From Caenorhabditis elegans (lineage: Eukaryota > Nematoda > Chromadorea > Rhabditida > Rhabditidae), in NCBI RefSeq assembly GCF_000002985.6, contig NC_003282.8:1054001-1118000 (forward strand): a stretch of 64,000 nt of DNA, given 5' to 3'. A program made the translations under genes and the position numbers. The notes under the pieces were generated by a model. The model saw only the letters and a program-made list of their open reading frames with translations, was not told the origin of the DNA and did no database searches. Shown here one piece after another: positions 1 through 10,309 of the stretch (positions are counted from its first letter, which is position 1; every line of letters begins with the position of its first letter).

Positions 1-786
1 TCGAGCTCATCGGCCGACATTGCTGCTCCCGGCTCTTTGAGCATCAGCTTCTGGAGCATTGGCGGCATTTGTTCGATCGTTGCCGCAGATTTTTGCGGCG
101 GATTTTGCGCACTTTTTATGAGCTGGAGAAGATCCACTTTTGGTGGGGCTTGAGGAGCCATTTGTGGAGCTTGAGCTGGAGCTGCTGGAGCCTGCGTTGG
201 AGCCGGAACCGAAGCCTGTGGAGCCTCCGAGGCGGCCTTGGCGGCCCGAGCCTGCTCCGTAGTGCTTCCTTTCAGACGATTCACGAGTTTTTGCAACAAA
301 TTGTAGATTTTCTGAGCATCATCAATCTGGTGGAACCATAGTGCTTGAATTGAGGCCAAATCCTTGTAAAAGTAGATGAAATTTCCGTCGTGGCGGAGAA
401 TATGGTTGAGGGTGAGCGGCTCGATGAAATCCGATGGATCGTTGCGATTTGCGATGAGGAAACTGAAATAAATAAGTTTAAAATTGATTATTTTAGCTAT
501 TTTTGCATGTTTTCTTGCTTCTTCTCACCTAAAATATGGCCGATCAGCTCTCTGATAGACGAAAAATGTTCCTTCGCAATTCGACTGATTCCACTCTTTT
601 CTCGCCGCATCGATATGATAAATCGCGGCAAATGGCATCTACAAAACCAATTTTTAGCTTTAAAATCCACAATTCTCTATGTTAAACCTTGTCGAGAATC
701 TTGCTGGCGGCGATGTCGATTTTCTGGAGTTGTGCGAGGTTTTTCGCGGCTAGCTCGGCGGCGGCCTTTTTTTTAGCGTCGCTCAT
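1..786 (-). CDS. dcap-1: mRNA-decapping enzyme subunit 1 (DCP1), 5' part, truncated by window edge
   Basis: DCP1 is the activating cofactor of the decapping enzyme DCP2 and acts in cytoplasmic P bodies. I read three exons: 688-786, 529-638 and 1-462, with matching phases (0, then 2). About 224 residues are visible. The N-terminal EVH1-like DCP1 domain covers roughly residues 10-130, with W49 and the family-typical EGTFFVY (55-61), then FSFLIANRND and a helical stretch ending in LVNRLKG. An Ala/Pro/Gln-rich linker follows, and the protein continues past position 1, where the C-terminal trimerisation region should be. The start at 786 follows a good acceptor (TTTCATCCAG, splice near 797), consistent with trans-splicing. 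The AIMP2-like gene ends only about 290 bp upstream on the same strand, so the two could form an operon. Seen: sequence and frame; known: DCP1 family; inferred: operon. Recognised as C. elegans dcap-1 from memory. Confidence 0.93.
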
Positions 787-1083
787 ACTGGTTCCTGGAT
801 GAAAATGTTGAGTTTTCGATGAAAAATGATGAGAAAAGTGCAAAAAATCTGCGGAAATCGGTGAAAATCGCGAAAAAAACAAAGAAAGACAGAATTTAAA
901 TTGAAATTCTATGGTGTAGATTTACGGTAAACAGGGCGCGCTGCGGGATTTTGGAGTATCGTTGTAATTGTAAACTGAATTTTTAAAGCAAAAAATTTGT
1001 TTCTTAAACGAAAAAATCAGATAAAAATGCAAAATAATTCATTTAAACCGAGAAAATCAAATAAAAACATCAATAAATCAAAT

Positions 1084-2300
1084 CTAAACAATCAAAGCGT
1101 CAATCTTCTTAGCCCACAACTCCACATTGTTCGGAAGGTGCTCCCCAAGGTTCAGAAGGCTTCTGAACACAATATCAGCGACACACACCTCCCATTGAGA
1201 GCTTAACGAGTCGAAACGAGCCAGGAACTGAGAAGCTTCACGTGTGACAAAGCTCTGATCACAGGAGCCGGCAAGGATTTGCTCGGCCTGAAAGAAAATT
1301 TGATTTTTTTGGGAAAGTTTCTAAAATTTCCTACTTTTCCCAGCCAAATCGCTTGATGACTGGCGCTGAGCACTTGTTGTGGCCGTCTAGAGAAGAGCCC
1401 GAGTGAAGAGCCCAACAGCTTCCAGATAGTTTGAAGGGATTTGACGGTAGTTTTTTCCAATTGCAGGGAGGGAGCAGGGCCTGAAAATATTGAAAATTAA
1501 GGGTATATCATAAAATTCTGATTTTTAGAGAAAAAATCCCGCACCTTTCACAACTTTCAGACTGGATTTCTTCTCTTTCGTCTGATTTTTGACTTCTCCC
1601 TCAAACGAGACTCCACGGCTTGCGCCGACCTTTGCGAGAGCCCGAGCCCACGGCAAATCCACGTCCCGCACTGTCAGCGTGGCGTTTTTCAGCTGCTCCT
1701 GCGGCTCGTAGGCCACAAGGGAGGTTGGGAGATTCACGGTGAGAGTCAGATTGGTCTCCCACGTCTTTCGGTCGTCCTGGACGGTCCATGGAGTCGAATT
1801 TACGGTCTTTTTCGCGGATTTCTGTGGTGGAGCCTCTCCGGAAGCCAATTTCTTTACGGCTTCTGCCTTGGCAGCCTTGCGAGCCTCCTTCTTGGCGTCC
1901 TTGTCTAGTTTTGCGGGGGCTCCGGGGACTCCGGGAGCTGAAGAGGCTGCTCCAGCGGATTTCTCAGGCTCTTTTGGCGCTTTTTCCGCAGGTTTTTGAG
2001 CAGATCTCTCTGCTTTTCCAGCCTCTCCAAGGCTTACCAGCAACTTCTTGAGCTCTTCGGTCTGTGCTTTGAGCTGCTCGATCAGTGAGAGCTGTTTGTG
2101 CTCCAAAGCCTTGCGCGGATCGGATTCTACCTGAAATTTCAGTTTTTTTTGAGCCAAAATCCGTCTATTACCTGCACCGCATCAGAAGGCCCGACTCCTC
2201 CGAAAGATGGATTATGATACGAACCTACTGGATAGCAGGCGATTTTCGGATGAACCTCAAAATTCGGTGGGAACGTCGGTGTCAGCTTGTACATTGGCAT
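1084..2300 (-). CDS. AIMP2-like multi-tRNA-synthetase complex scaffold protein
   Basis: Four exons (2172-2300, 1545-2130, 1335-1480, 1084-1287; phases 0, 1, 0) give 354 residues. The protein begins MPMYKLTPT, close to the MPMYQVKP start of vertebrate AIMP2 (p38), the scaffold that holds several aminoacyl-tRNA synthetases in one cytoplasmic complex. After it come a leucine-rich coiled-coil stretch (about 50-75, LSLIEQLKAQTEELKKLL), a Lys/Ala/Pro-rich linker (about 80-145), and a C-terminal glutathione-transferase-like region ending in KKIDALIV. A strong acceptor (TTTTCCAG) lies 13 bp before the ATG, with the splice at 2313/2314, suggesting trans-splicing. The linker is longer than in human AIMP2 (320 residues). 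The neighbour dcap-1 follows on the same strand about 290 bp downstream, within nematode operon spacing. Identification rests on the N-terminal motif and domain order; the GST-like fold is inferred, not aligned. Confidence 0.85.
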
Positions 2301-2904
2301 CGCGTGATTTACCCTGGAAAATCCTATTTTATACGAAATCTTGAGATTTTTGAGATTTTCAGAGCAATCGAGAGATTGTAAGATGGAATTTCGAGAATCT
2401 AAAATTTTTCAGAAGCGTTAAAGGCACCAAAAAACATGAAATATGCTTGAAAAACTGGGAAAACCATCAAATTTCTGGAAAAAAAATTTAGAGTTTAAAA
2501 CAACGATGCTCCGAATTAACAAGTGCGTGTTATTTATTTTTAGTGAATTTTTGGTATAAAATCAGCATTTTTACATGATTTATGTAATTTTTGCGGGAAA
2601 TAGACGAAAAATTACCGGTTTTTACTGAATTTTGATATAAAATAGCTTGAAAACAGCTAAAAAACCCAAAAATCAGAAATAAAAGCAAATGTGGATTTAC
2701 GATAAAGAAGGCGCACAACGTGATATCGGAGTGTCGTTGGGAGGAAAATTATTTATTTTAATTATATATTTTTTTTCTCATTTTCAAGCGATTTTTTAGC
2801 TTTTTCCAGTGGTTTTTTAATTCTATCTTTTGCATAAATTTATCGTAATCTCATATTCAGCGTTTTCCCACGAAATTCCTTCCTTTTTCAGCTCAAAACC
2901 AGAA
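2301..2904. promoter_or_regulatory. Divergent intergenic region between the AIMP2-like gene and mrps-25
   Basis: About 600 bp of AT-rich DNA separates the two divergent start codons and must hold both promoters, although I see no clear TATA box. A degenerate copy of the short GC island described at 4585-4775 lies near 2700-2745 (reads CGGAGTGTCGTT). The acceptor CCTTTTTCAG at about 2881-2890, 14 bp before the mrps-25 ATG, looks like a trans-splice site. Confidence 0.5.
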
Positions 2905-3514
2905 ATGCCGTTCATGCACGGGTCCATGCCGCTTCGGCGGACATTCTTCTATCTCCAGCAGGGAAAAGTGAAGCTTCGCGACAACGTCAACGTGTTCTCG
3001 ATGGGTTTTCATAAAAATCCGACGCCCGAGCAGTCTGGAGCACGAGATTTCGTCTACTGGAACTGGGCGCAGCTTCAATATCACAATCCAAAAGTTCAGC
3101 TCGTTAAGCATGCCGATAAAGTTGTGACGCCCTTTGCCAGAGCATATCTGAGTAAGTTTCAAGCTGAAAATCCACAAAATTCTACTAAAAAATGTTTCAG
3201 ACGACGGCCGGGAAGTGCTATTCGACTTGGACGGCATGAAGCGCGAGGAAATCGAGAAATTATTGGCGAAAACGCTAGGAAAAACGGAATTAGTGGAGCG
3301 AAGAGAGCATTTGGAGAGTATTGCCAAGCTTAATCCCGCCGATTTCGGATCCAAAAATGAGCGACAGGTCTGAAAATTGCGCGAAAAATCGGCAAAAAAT
3401 CGTTCATTTTTTCAGTGTATGTGCGAAGTTCAAGGCCAACATCCGTGCACGGGACTCCTGCGAGCACCGCAATGTGTCACCGGAAAATATCGATGGAATC
3501 ATAATCTCATCTAA
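2905..3514 (+). CDS. mrps-25: Mitochondrial small-subunit ribosomal protein mS25 (MRPS25)
   Basis: Three exons (2905-3151, 3201-3367, 3416-3514; phases 1 then 0) encode 170 residues, close to human MRPS25 (173). Family signatures are the N-terminal SMPLRRTFFYLQQGKV (human FPIRRTLQYLSQGNV), the QLQYHNPKVQLV block (human QIQYKNPWVQIM), a PFARAYLNDG block, and the C-terminal MCEVQGQHPC (human ICEVEGQVPC). The protein belongs to the mitochondrial ribosome small subunit and should be imported into the matrix. Introns are very short (49 and 48 bp) with TTTCAG acceptors, typical of C. elegans. The gene diverges from the AIMP2-like gene and converges on the zinc-finger gene. Confidence 0.94.
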
Positions 3515-3659
3515 TTTATATCGATTGATTTTTGTGTAAATTTCCTATTTCCCCCTATTTCTAGCTAGTTTTTGTGTCGATCTTCCTTGTTTTTTGTTGA
3601 AAAAACGATTTTTTTTTTCAGTTTTACAATCTTTTTGCCGCAATATTCACGACGAGAAG

Positions 3660-4010
3660 GTTCGAAGAAGTATAATCATGCCTGGGTTTCAAAAATTCTA
3701 TATTTTGGGCCTAAATCGTCATGATTTGGCCTGAAATCGGCTCTAAAGTCTACAGTAACCCGATAAATTTCGCTGTGAGACCCAAGAAAGACATATTTTT
3801 GAAATCAGCGTGTCAAGCCAGTTTGAATGAGTTTACTCAAGCATAGGTTTTAAAATTTTTAAAATTTGAACGAAAATTGAACGACTTTGGCCTAAATTTA
3901 GCCTTTAAATCTACAGTAACCCAGCCAATTTCGCTGCGAGACCCATGAAACTTATATTTTTGAAATCAGCGTGGCAAGCCGGTTTGAATAAGTATAATCA
4001 TGACTATTTT
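3660..4010. repeat. Two units of a ~160-bp dispersed repeat (TAATCATGAC / GCGAGACCCA family)
   Basis: Each unit carries TCTACAGTAACCC, TTCGCTG(T/C)GAGACCCA, a GAAATCAGCGTG motif, GGTTTGAATAAG and TATAATCATGACT, in this order. Landmarks at about 3752 and 3909 are ~157 bp apart. The same family forms a four-unit array at 5240-5830 and is scattered in both orientations through the srx genes at 57.4-63.2 kb. Confidence 0.8.
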
Positions 4011-4584
4011 CGAAGAAACTTCTTTTCTTTCGAAAATTTCGTGACGAGACCCAAAATTTTTTTTTGAAAAATTAATATAACCGATAATATATGATTTATA
4101 TGTGTATTAAATTACAATTATTTTGACCAGAAATCAATGTGTATACGGGGAACAACAACTTTTTTGACGAGAATTTTTTCAGGGATGGGGCAAGTTTGAA
4201 GGGACATAGGGCGGGAGTTACTGTAGGGCAAGGAAAATTTTTTAAATCGGGAGGAAAGGTGGGATAAATAGAGATCAAATTGGCAGATGTTTCGAAAAAA
4301 AAAGAAGAAAAAATCAATAAATTCGACCGGATTTCGACAAAAAACGGGGTGAAAGACATTTTGTGGGCGTGGCCAGTGTGAGAGTGGGCGGGGCCAAATT
4401 TACCGGACACGATTAAGCTGCTTGAGGACCACGAATAAGGGGGAGAGAAATTGTTTAAAATATGACAAAAAAGAAAAATAATAATAAAAAGGAAAATTTT
4501 TGAGTGAAAATTTGAATTTTTTCCGTTAAAACTGTTGATTTTACGTCGAAAAACTTAAAAAAGCAAGCAACAATTCAAATTTGC

Positions 4585-4775
4585 CGCCAACACTAAACAA
4601 CACGCACCTACGGAATAACGGAGTGCCGTTTGAAAATTGAAATTTCGCAATTTCGATCGATTTTTAGCAGAAAAACTCCGAAAATCGAGCAAAAATTGCA
4701 GTTTTGACTCAAAATTTCGAATTTCCCGCTAACGCTAAACAACACGCGCAGGTGGGATCGCGGAGTGTCGTTTAA
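4585..4775 (+). repeat. Two copies of a ~45-bp GC-rich island repeat
   Basis: Copies near 4590-4637 and 4733-4775 share the pattern CTAAACAACACGCG, a short variable part, then GGAT(A/C)(A/G)CGGAGTGTCGTTT, in otherwise AT-rich DNA. Further copies are listed at 6447-6655 and 12965-13365, with weaker ones near 930 and 2710. All copies I recognise have the same orientation. Confidence 0.75.
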
Positions 4776-4844
4776 AATCGCTAATTTTCACTCAAAAACC
4801 TTCAAATTTCTTGTAAAAAGAGCAAAAAAAAATATAAAAAATGT

Positions 4845-7800
4845 TCAAACAAGTGGTTGTACGGCACTGGGCGCCGCCATCAAAAACGGTTGCTGATTAG
4901 CCGAAGTGGGCGTGGTGGCCTGTAGCTGAGGTCCGAGAGTTGCTGAAAGGCCACTGAGACCGGCCAATGAGGATAACAAGTTCTGATTGAGGAGGTAGTT
5001 AAAGTCGGGAGTATGTTGAAGTTGAAGTAATAGTTGAGTTGAGAGAATACTTGTGGACAGGGATCCCAGTCCGGAAATTGACGAAGACTCTGGAACTTTT
5101 CGGAATGCCGACAGACACATTTCTGAGGGATGGAAGGGTACGGCGTGTGGCTTGGAGGCCGTAAGTGGGCCGAAATCCGCTGAGTTCGGGAGCTGAAAAA
5201 TCACACTTTTGGAATTAGAGGTCGAAGTTTTAAGCATAAGACTACAGTAACCCTGTCAATTTCGCTGCGAGACCCATAATTTTATAGGTTCTCGTGATCA
5301 GCACGTCAAGCTGGTTTGAATAAGTATAATCATGACTAGGTTCGGAAACATTTTGAAATATAACCCAATTTAGCAGTATTTGGCCTAAAATCGGTTTTAA
5401 AACGTACAGTAATCCTGTCAATTTCACTACGGGACCAATGAAACTTCAAATTTTTGAAATCAGCGTGTTAAGTCGATTTGAATACGTATAATCATGACTA
5501 GGTTAGAAAAGTTTGTGAGTTTGAACCAAAATTGAACAGATTTGGCTTAAATTTATCCTTCAAACCTACAGTAACCCTGTCATTTTCGCTGCGGGACCCA
5601 TGAAACTTATATTTTGGAAATCAACGTGTTAAGTCGGTTTGAATAAGTATAATCATGACTAAATTTGGTAAAATGTGGAAAATTGACCTAATTCGCCCGA
5701 GTTTGGCTTGAATCTCGGTTTTAAAACCTACAGTACCCCTGTCAATTTCGCTGCAGGATCCATGAAACTTTCATTTTTTAAATCAGCGTGTTAAGCCGAT
5801 TTGAATACGTATAATCATGACTAGGGTTGACAAAAAAATTTTATTCCAGTATTTTCGCCTACCTCAACAGGCGTGAACGGCGCGTGGGCGTTCAGCGAGG
5901 AGAACGACGCCGACGACAGTGACGGGAGCCCAAAATTCAGAGTCTGAGGTGTCAGTGACGTGTTGCCAAGGATGCTGCCAAGTGGATTAGGTGGTGCTGA
6001 AATTTTTAAATATTTTTTTCAAAAAAAAAATCCAAAGTTTCTAAAAAATTTAAACTCGGCACCAATCTTACGTTGTTGAGCATAAATATTGACAGGAGGT
6101 GGGATTTGTTGATGCGTGGGCGCCAGTGTCAGTGGGGGATTAGGTAATGGGCATATTTTCATTTCAGTGTCAGATTCCGAGTCGGAGTTCTGATTTTGAT
6201 TCTGCTGTTGGCTCAGCTTCAGTCGAGCCAAATTTTTATGCGGTTCGCAGGAATCCACGTGGATTTGTAGTGCAATACGTTGAACGAATGATTTGCCACA
6301 TCCGTCGCAGTTGTGACTGAAATTTTGATTTTTTTTTACTGAATGAAAATTGAAAAAATTGGAAAATTTTCTTTTTAAACTGTTGGTTTTAGGTTGAAAA
6401 ACTGCGAGAATCAAGCAAAAAATTCAAATTTGCCGCCAAAAACTTGCAGGCTAAACAACAAGCGTCGGCGAGATAACGGAGTGTCGTTTGGAACTTGGAA
6501 ATCTGAGTTTTTCTGGCGTTTCTATAGACTTTTCATTCCGAAAAATTCCGCCTGAAACTGCCCAGACTCCAAAAAATCTCATTCACAAGCCAAATTTTCA
6601 AACTTCCCGCCATTGCTAAACAACACGCGCTACCGGGATAGCGGAGTGACGTTTAAACTTTAAAAAACAGCGGTTTTTGCCAATTTTTGTAGCCTAAAAG
6701 TACTTTTATATTAAGAAAAAACAACGAATTTCCCACCACCCTGAAACTTACGAGAACTGCGAATCGGTGGTTTTCAATCGATTTTTAAACGCTTCGCATT
6801 GGTCCTGGTGGATGTTCAGGCTGATTTTTTGACTGTAAGGTTTTCCACATCCATCGCAGGAATATCTGGAATACAAACTTTAATATTGAAAAAAAATTTG
6901 AATAAAAAACATTTTTGAAATATGTTTTTTTCTGAATTTGTAAGTTGAAAAAGTTTACTTACGCGGACTTCTCCGTATGCTTCCTCATATGTATGTACAA
7001 ACTGCTCGCATATGGATATTTTTTATTACAGAACGTGCACTCGTAGTTACCGACCATTTGGTGATCGGTTACCGAGCCAGCTACTGGCAAAATGTCAGCT
7101 GTAGTGGAATCAGGGTTGACCGAGTGTTTTTGGGTCAGGTGAGTTGATTCGTGAGCAGTTAGTTGAGATTTCTGCAAAAAAAAAAAATGAAATTTGCCAA
7201 AAATGAGCAAAATTCAAAATGTGGGCCGAATGGCTCAGTGCGATTTCTGATGTACCTTGACGCACAAGACCAGGGTTCAACCCCCGCTGAGCGCGCTAAA
7301 TTTTTTTGCATGATTACTAACCTGTATAAACGTTCTCTGACAAAATTGGCAAGAGTAGGGCCGCTCGCCAGTGTGGGTCCGTTCATGAGATTGTAGGTTT
7401 CCCTGACTAGCAAAAGCCTTGGGACAGAATTTGCAAACGTATGGTCGTTCCCCGGTATGGGTACGGACATGGACCTGAAAATAATTTTTGGATTTTGAGA
7501 AAACATTTTTCAAAAAAAAAAATTCCAATTTTCTCCGGCTCACCTGAAGGCTGCCAGCATAGGCAAACCCTTTGTTACAGTACACGCAGACGTGTTTTCT
7601 CTCGTTTTGCTCATGAACCTGCTTCACGTGTAGTTTCAGGTAGTTTTTCAGAGCAAACGTCTTCGGGCAGAAATCGCACTGAAAATTATTTTAGTCAGTA
7701 TTTTTGAAATGCATGTATCTCGGCAGCCGTTTCAATTAAGAGAAAGTTGTAATTTAGCGAAATGTAGGGAATTTTGTGGGGTACCTGTTATTAGGGCTGT

Positions 7801-9178
7801 ACAACCGGACGTCCGGTCGTCCGAACCGGATGCGTCCGGTTGGGGGTAGCTATCCACGACGGCCGACAATTTCCGAGTTTCGCCGCTCACTATAAAATTG
7901 CTGATTAAGTATAGTGAGTGGCGAAACTCGGAAACTGTCGGCCGCCGTGGAAACCTACCCCAAAACCGGACGCAGTGCGTCCGGTGGTGTCAAAATCGGA
8001 CGACCGGACGCCGATTTGTACAACAAAAAAAATTAGGTTATAAAAAAAGTAGGTCATGACCTACTTTTTAACTTGACCTACTTTAAAAAAAAATTAGGTC
8101 ATAAAATAAGTAGGTCATGACCTACTTTTTAACTTGACCTACTTTAAAAAAAAATTAGGTCATAAAAAAGTAGGCCATGACCTATTTTTTTTAAATGAAA
8201 ATGAAAGTTAAAAATTTTTTTAAAGTAGGTCATGTTAAAAAGTAGGTCATGACCTACTTTTATTTACAAATGGTCTAATTTTTTAAAAGTAGTTCAAGCT
8301 AAACATTAGGTCATGACCTACTTTTTAAGTAGACCAAGTTAAAAAGTAGGTCATGTTAAAAAGTAGGTCATGACCTACTTTTTTCATTTTTTCCGAGAGA
8401 GGAGAGCTTTTAAAGTTGTTATGAAAAAGTGATTAGCAAAACATAGCAAACATTTTTAATTTTTTGCTAATAACTTACTCGAAAAGTCTTATCCCCATGC
8501 GTTTTCTTATGCGTATACAGTGCCGAGGGCGATGACAGTAGCTTATCACATTTTGGGCATTTGTAGTTCCGAATTCCCAAGTGGGCACTTTTCTCGTGTA
8601 CTGTCTTAGTGCCGTATTGGGCGAACGTTTTCTCGCAGTATCTACATTTGTATCTGAAAATGCTATTTTTTGAGCCTAAATTTCAGAAATTTTAGCACTT
8701 ACGGTCTCTCGCCAGTATGCGTCCGCTCGTGGACTTGAAGCGTGGCTTTTTGTGCAAAAGTTTTCTGGCAAAAATGGCAGTTGTAAGGCTTCTCCCCAGT
8801 ATGTGATCTCTTGTGCGACTCCAGAATTGAAAAATACGAGAATCCCTTTCCACAAACTGTACAAATATGCCGTTTTTCCGGCTGACCTGTAGGAGATCCC
8901 GAGGATCCTGAGCCCTGAGATGGGCTCTGAACTTGAAGCGGTGGTGAGGATCCGTGTGAGCCATTTGATGACGATGAACCGTGTGGTGAGCCGGCGGACA
9001 CTAGAGATGAAGCACTGTCGCTGTTCTCGAGCTCCTCGAGCTCTTCGTCAAACTCTTCTTCTTCCTCGAGAAGCTCGTCTTCGTACTCCTCGAACTCTTC
9101 CTCTTCGGGATCTTTCATGTGAATATCATCGGGCAGTGTTGTGTTGGTTGTGGTAGGCTGGTGGTAGTCAAGTGTCAT
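4845..9178 (-). CDS. Multi-C2H2 zinc-finger protein, nine coding exons
   Basis: Exons: 8703-9178, 8479-8653, 7544-7678, 7322-7474, 6963-7171, 6752-6865, 6072-6316, 5863-5996, 4845-5192. Phases match throughout and give 662 residues. An acidic Glu-rich block (about 24-52) and a Ser/Gly-rich stretch (53-98) precede the fingers. Finger 1 uses C106/C109/H122/H126 and finger 2 C134/C137/H150/H154, joined by the classic HTGEKPY linker. Nine C2H2 fingers are followed by two that end in Cys (CDGCGKPY... and CDGCGKSF...), i.e. C2HC type. The tail is Gln/Pro/Ser-rich. This is a likely nuclear DNA-binding transcription factor; its target is unknown. A TTTTTTTAG acceptor 7 bp before the ATG means the first exon is either trans-spliced or joined to upstream non-coding exons (see 19398-20101). 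The large second intron holds unusual repeats. I cannot assign a gene name confidently. Confidence 0.93.
5240..5830. repeat. Tandem array, four ~160-bp units, in the last intron of the zinc-finger gene
   Basis: The landmark CTACAGTAACCCTGTCA recurs, with changes, at about 5243, 5404, 5569 and 5729, giving a period near 160 bp. Each unit ends with TATAATCATGACTA. It is the same family as at 3660-4010. The array fills nearly all of the intron between 5193 and 5862. Confidence 0.85.
6447..6655 (+). repeat. Two more ~45-bp GC-island repeats inside a zinc-finger intron
   Basis: Copies at about 6447-6492 and 6612-6655 read GCTAAACAAC..GCG, then GAGATAACGGAGTGTCGTTT and GGGATAGCGGAGTGACGTTT. They lie in the intron between 6317 and 6751, in the same orientation as the copies at 4585-4775. 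Confidence 0.75.
7221..7307 (+). repeat. tRNA-like element (A box, B box, T-run)
   Basis: In a zinc-finger intron (7175-7321). TGGCTCAGTGCG (7231-7242) resembles a pol III A box and GGGTTCAACCCC (about 7273-7284) a B box. A run of seven Ts follows at 7301. The acceptor-stem pairing is poor, so it is more likely a tRNA-derived SINE-like copy or pseudogene than a working tRNA. Two related elements lie at 9262-9345 and 9429-9510. Confidence 0.55.
7798..8021. mobile_element. Foldback (palindromic) element with CCGGACG-rich ends
   Basis: The left arm (about 7798-7892) and right arm (about 7912-8021) are imperfect reverse complements around a short centre with ACTATA on the left and TATAGT on the right. 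The outer ends share GTACAA, and both arms carry GTCCGGTCGTCCG-like blocks and GGCCGACA(A/G)TTTCCGAG. It has the structure of a non-autonomous foldback/MITE in intron 2 of the zinc-finger gene. No coding sequence. Confidence 0.75.
8048..8379. repeat. Array of palindromic AGGTCATGACCT motifs
   Basis: The 12-bp palindrome AGGTCATGACCT, usually extended to AGTAGGTCATGACCTACT, occurs at about 8048-8065, 8109-8126, 8241-8258, 8305-8322 and 8362-8379, with an altered copy near 8171 (AGGCCATGACCT). It is interspersed with single AGGTCA or TGACCT half-copies and AT-rich spacers. AGGTCA is the consensus half-site of many nuclear hormone receptors, and here it forms inverted repeats with no spacer. It may be only a palindromic satellite next to the foldback element. 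Confidence 0.8.
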
Positions 9179-9261
9179 GTTGACTCTAAAAAAAATTACA
9201 TTTGAGAATTGGAGACCAGAAAAAATGAAGAAAATGCGACGAAAATTGGCAAAGTTAGATG

Positions 9262-9345
9262 TTTGGCCAAATGGCGCAGTGGGTTTTTTGATGAACCTAG
9301 GCACACAGGACCAAGGTTCAATCCCCGTTGTGGTCAAATATTTTT
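9262..9345 (+). repeat. tRNA-like element upstream of the zinc-finger start
   Basis: TTTGGCCAAATGGCGCAGTGG (from 9262) contains an A-box-like TGGCGCAGTGGG, and GGTTCAATCC (9315-9324) is a good B box. TTTGGCC at the 5' end can pair with GGTCAAA at the 3' end (one G-U pair), like an acceptor stem, and a T-run follows. The anticodon region is not convincing. Similar to the element at 7221-7307. Confidence 0.6.
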
Positions 9346-9428
9346 GTTTCTGTTTCTGACTTATAAGCCTGATTATAAGTAGATTTTAGTTTGAAGCATA
9401 TTTTCATATCACAAAAAAATCAAAAAAA

Positions 9429-9510
9429 AAAATGCCACACTGGGGAATCGAATCTGGCTTTTTGGAAACCGGCCTATTTTATATCAAAATGCTGCTCTAC
9501 TTTGAAAACT
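9429..9510 (-). repeat. Third tRNA-like element, minus strand
   Basis: Read on the minus strand it has AGAGCAGC near the start, GATTCGATTCCCC (B-box-like) and ends GTGTGGCAT followed by a T-run, as a pol III transcript would. It is probably a degraded tRNA-derived repeat. Confidence 0.45.
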
Positions 9511-10270
9511 CATATCTCTGTTTCAAAAAATGTTGTTTCAAAAAAAAAAGTATCAAAAAAGTTGTAACTGTAAAGTTGTAGAAAAAGGAATAACACATAT
9601 TTTGTCAGTGAACAACTTTTCAATACAATCAAAGGCAACAGAGATATGAGCAGTCAAAGATCGCAGTTTTTCTAGTCGATGCACCATGTCATGCAGACCT
9701 ACTTTCACAGCTTTTATCTTGGTTCGGTAAAAAGTTATCAAGAAATTTTCAACAGCAAAGTTGGAGTAAAGAAGATGAGAAGTATTTTGTCAGTGGAAAA
9801 AGGTTTGATAAGATTAAAGGCAACTGAGATATGATGCAAAATAAAAGAGAAAAAAGTTGGCAGTAAAAAAGTGGAAGACATGGTGCATCGACCATAGCCT
9901 TGATATCTCATATCTCGGCTATGTTTCGTGTTATCAAAAAGTTATCAATTAACAAAATATTTATCAAGTATAGTGTCTTAAGTTCCGTAGTTGAACACTT
10001 CTTGATATTTTTAATGTGAACCAAGATATCGGTTGTCAAAAAAACGGGAGACATGGTGAATCGTCGGTATGCTTGACAACTTATATCTCGGCTACCTTTG
10101 GTTTTATAAAAAAGTTGTCAACTAACAAAATGTGTATTATATTCTTGGCTATGATTTGATACTTAGAAATTTAAAGATATCTACAATCTGGGCTAAGATA
10201 TGAGAAGTCAAAGTTGGAAGGAAGACATGGTGCATCGACATGAATGAACAAGACGTATAGAGGAGTCACG
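9511..10270. repeat. Dispersed repeat block (GATGCACCATG / ATATCTCGG family)
   Basis: Several diverged units share TCGATGCACCATGTC, CATATCTCGGCT, AAAAAGTTGTCAA and AACAAAATGT. Reverse-complemented pieces also occur. Members of the same family recur at 11220-11580, 12340-12870, 18480-19150, 21420, 52370-53130 and 53935. No gene seen. Confidence 0.75.
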
Positions 10271-10309
10271 GACTATAGCATTACAGTAAGATTATTGAAC
10301 ACCTATGCA

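Larger units (their letters stand above)
3515..4844. other. Convergent intergenic region with repeats, no gene seen
   Basis: This lies between the 3' ends of mrps-25 and the zinc-finger gene. It contains two diverged units of a ~160-bp repeat (about 3660-4010), an AT-rich stretch, and two GC-island repeats (4585-4775). A reading frame at 4096-4410 on the minus strand has biased, low-complexity composition and no recognisable domain, so I do not call it a gene. Confidence 0.6.

Noticed and set aside
1525..2051. Overlapping plus-strand frames at 1739-2051 opposite the AIMP2-like gene
   Set aside because: They are antisense shadows of the Lys/Ala-rich coding exon.
5240..5830. Regularly spaced similar units, CRISPR-like at first sight
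   Set aside because: Units are ~160 bp, diverged, without short identical repeats and unique spacers, and the genome is eukaryotic with spliced genes.
9511..9525. CTGTTTCA, resembling the core of the 21U-RNA upstream motif
   Set aside because: Single occurrence noticed, no flanking motif features, and lies inside a dispersed repeat; no support for a piRNA cluster.
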